48,789 nucleotides of DNA from Nitrososphaerota archaeon. GTDB taxonomy: Archaea > Thermoproteota > Nitrososphaeria > Nitrososphaerales > Nitrosopumilaceae. This document shows positions 48,194-48,789 of this stretch, piece by piece. Under the pieces are notes generated by a model. That model was given only the letters and a program-made list of their open reading frames with translations, searched no databases and had not been told where the DNA came from. Where the stretch lies: the NCBI GenBank assembly GCA_016872015.1, contig VHBK01000008.1, forward strand, positions 1-48,789, written 5' to 3'. Position 1 is the first letter of the stretch, and every line of letters starts with the position of its first letter. The translations under genes were made by a program, and so were the position numbers.

Positions 48194-48580
48194 ATGCCAA
48201 AAGCAGGTTTCAAATCCATTACAGTCTCCGAAGAAGTATACGACAAGTTCTTTGACGTATTTGAAAAGAACAAGTCCGAATTAGTAATGAAGGGTATTAA
48301 CAGCTTTTCAGGCTATGTGACTTACATGTTAGAGCAGACAATGCAAAAGGACAAGACCTTTGCAAGATATGCTCCAAAGATAGAAAAAGTTGCAGTTGAT
48401 GATGATCGAGTCGTACTAAAAGACAACATCAAAAACAGAATTGCCGAAGTCGCAATTCAAAAGGGTGAGCTGTTCTGCCAGCTTTGTGAAGAAAAGGATT
48501 GCGTCCATATTGGCTATGTGTTTTCATTACCAGATGTTTACGAAGTTTTGAATTCTCGCGGAATCAAACATCCTAAATAG
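48194..48580 (+). CDS. Ribbon-helix-helix-like DNA-binding protein
   Basis: A 128-residue protein. Residues 1-55 (GFKSITVSEEVYDKFFDVFE, then a loop and SFSGYVTYMLEQ) fit a strand-helix-helix RHH/CopG-like DNA-binding unit. The C-terminal half has two Cys in FCQLCEEKDC plus a His nearby, perhaps a metal site, then a helix (LPDVYEVLNSRG). TTAAAG about 24 nt before the ATG, and TTAAATAA further out, are candidate TATA boxes. A second inverted element, GTAC-CTTAAA-GTAC, overlaps the nearer one. Confidence 0.75.
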   Translation: MPKAGFKSITVSEEVYDKFFDVFEKNKSELVMKGINSFSGYVTYMLEQTMQKDKTFARYAPKIEKVAVDDDRVVLKDNIKNRIAEVAIQKGELFCQLCEEKDCVHIGYVFSLPDVYEVLNSRGIKHPK

Positions 48581-48587
48581 AAAAAGG

Positions 48588-48712
48588 TGCAGGAGGTGGG
48601 ATTTGAACCCACGAACCCCTAAGAGACGGGATCACCCATTATTAGATCTTAAGTCCCGCGCGTCCAAAAGCAATTTTTGTTGCTTACTTTGGCCAGGCTC
48701 GGCGACTCCTGC
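48588..48712 (-). tRNA. tRNA-Leu (TAA) with two introns
   Basis: On the minus strand the acceptor GCAGGAG pairs with CTCCTGC, and the T arm is GTGGG/CCCAC with TTCAAAT. Removing 48662-48686 (25 nt) and 48633-48647 (15 nt) gives D stem GCC/GGC, anticodon stem CGGGA/TCCCG, loop CTTAAGA (anticodon TAA), a long variable arm and an 85-nt tRNA. Intron 1 lies in the D arm: bulge-helix-bulge CCAA/TTGG with bulges AG|T and AC|G and inner helix AAGCAA/TTGCTT. Intron 2 is at 37/38: helix CTTA/TGGG, bulges AG|A and TG|A. CCA is not encoded. Confidence 0.93.
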
Positions 48713-48789
48713 AAAATAGCTAAATTCTGGCTGAAATTTAACAGTTGATGTTTTTACAGATTATCTCAAGTAAGTATAATTAGGATTTG

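Overview
The window looks like chromosomal core-genome DNA from an ammonia-oxidising-type archaeon of the Nitrososphaerota (Thaumarchaeota), probably near the Nitrosopumilales. This is inferred from gene content, not from a database search. The DNA is AT-rich and genes are tightly packed on both strands. Information-processing genes are archaeal/eukaryote-like: topoisomerase VI, aIF1A, aIF2-beta, RIO1 kinase, Dim2-like KH protein, S11, S17e, PDCD5, a histone and RtcB. Most genes have a TATA-like box 22-32 nt before the start codon and no ribosome binding site, so leaderless mRNAs seem to be the rule; TTG and GTG starts are common. Many starts below were chosen by that spacing and differ from the longest open frame.

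Layout. 1-3253 (minus) is a translation/ribosome-biogenesis block: aIF2-beta, DUF424, aIF1A, RIO1, KH/Dim2, then a partial top6B running off the left edge. 3491-13907 carries isoprenoid (cis-prenyltransferase), pyrimidine (pyrF) and purine (purA) genes, small zinc proteins, a THUMP protein, a fusion of a ubiquitin-like domain with KEOPS subunit Cgi121, S17e, a TatD nuclease and a histone. 13944-18188 is the most accessory-looking part: tRNA-Cys, a membrane cupredoxin, an AIPR-family protein with a nuclease-like N-terminal motif, and several small zinc or membrane proteins, ending at tRNA-Thr. 18241-29773 has glmM, thiL, S11, rtcB, PDCD5, a frameshifted CBS-domain gene, purB, an asparagine-synthase-like ATPase, a pterin pair (PCD and a PTPS fusion) and valS. 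29797-37052 has vitamin B6 synthesis (pdxS/pdxT), a polytopic membrane protein with a membrane-anchored partner, a tRNA-Trp with two introns, a HEPN-like protein and aconitase. 37205-48712 has uncharacterised thaumarchaeal genes, an EVE protein, a possible structured RNA, pheT/pheS divergent from trpS, coaD, a secreted protein, tRNA-Ala, a thioredoxin-like protein, intron-bearing tRNA-Ile and tRNA-Leu, and a regulator divergent from a ribbon-helix-helix-like protein.

Main points of interest: five archaeal tRNA introns in three tRNA genes, two at non-canonical sites, each with a readable bulge-helix-bulge, in the same window as the ligase RtcB; two symmetric TATA boxes that each appear to drive divergent genes; a cis-prenyltransferase with no ATG, GTG or TTG start upstream of its catalytic motif; a CBS gene broken by one extra base; the ubiquitin-like/Cgi121 fusion; a PD-(D/E)XK-like domain fused to PTPS; a nuclease-like AIPR protein; and a GC-rich hairpin cluster near 39.43-39.54 kb. 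I found no CRISPR array, insertion sequence, rRNA or replication origin. No gene-free stretch exceeds 300 bases; the longest is about 250 bases (39385-39633).
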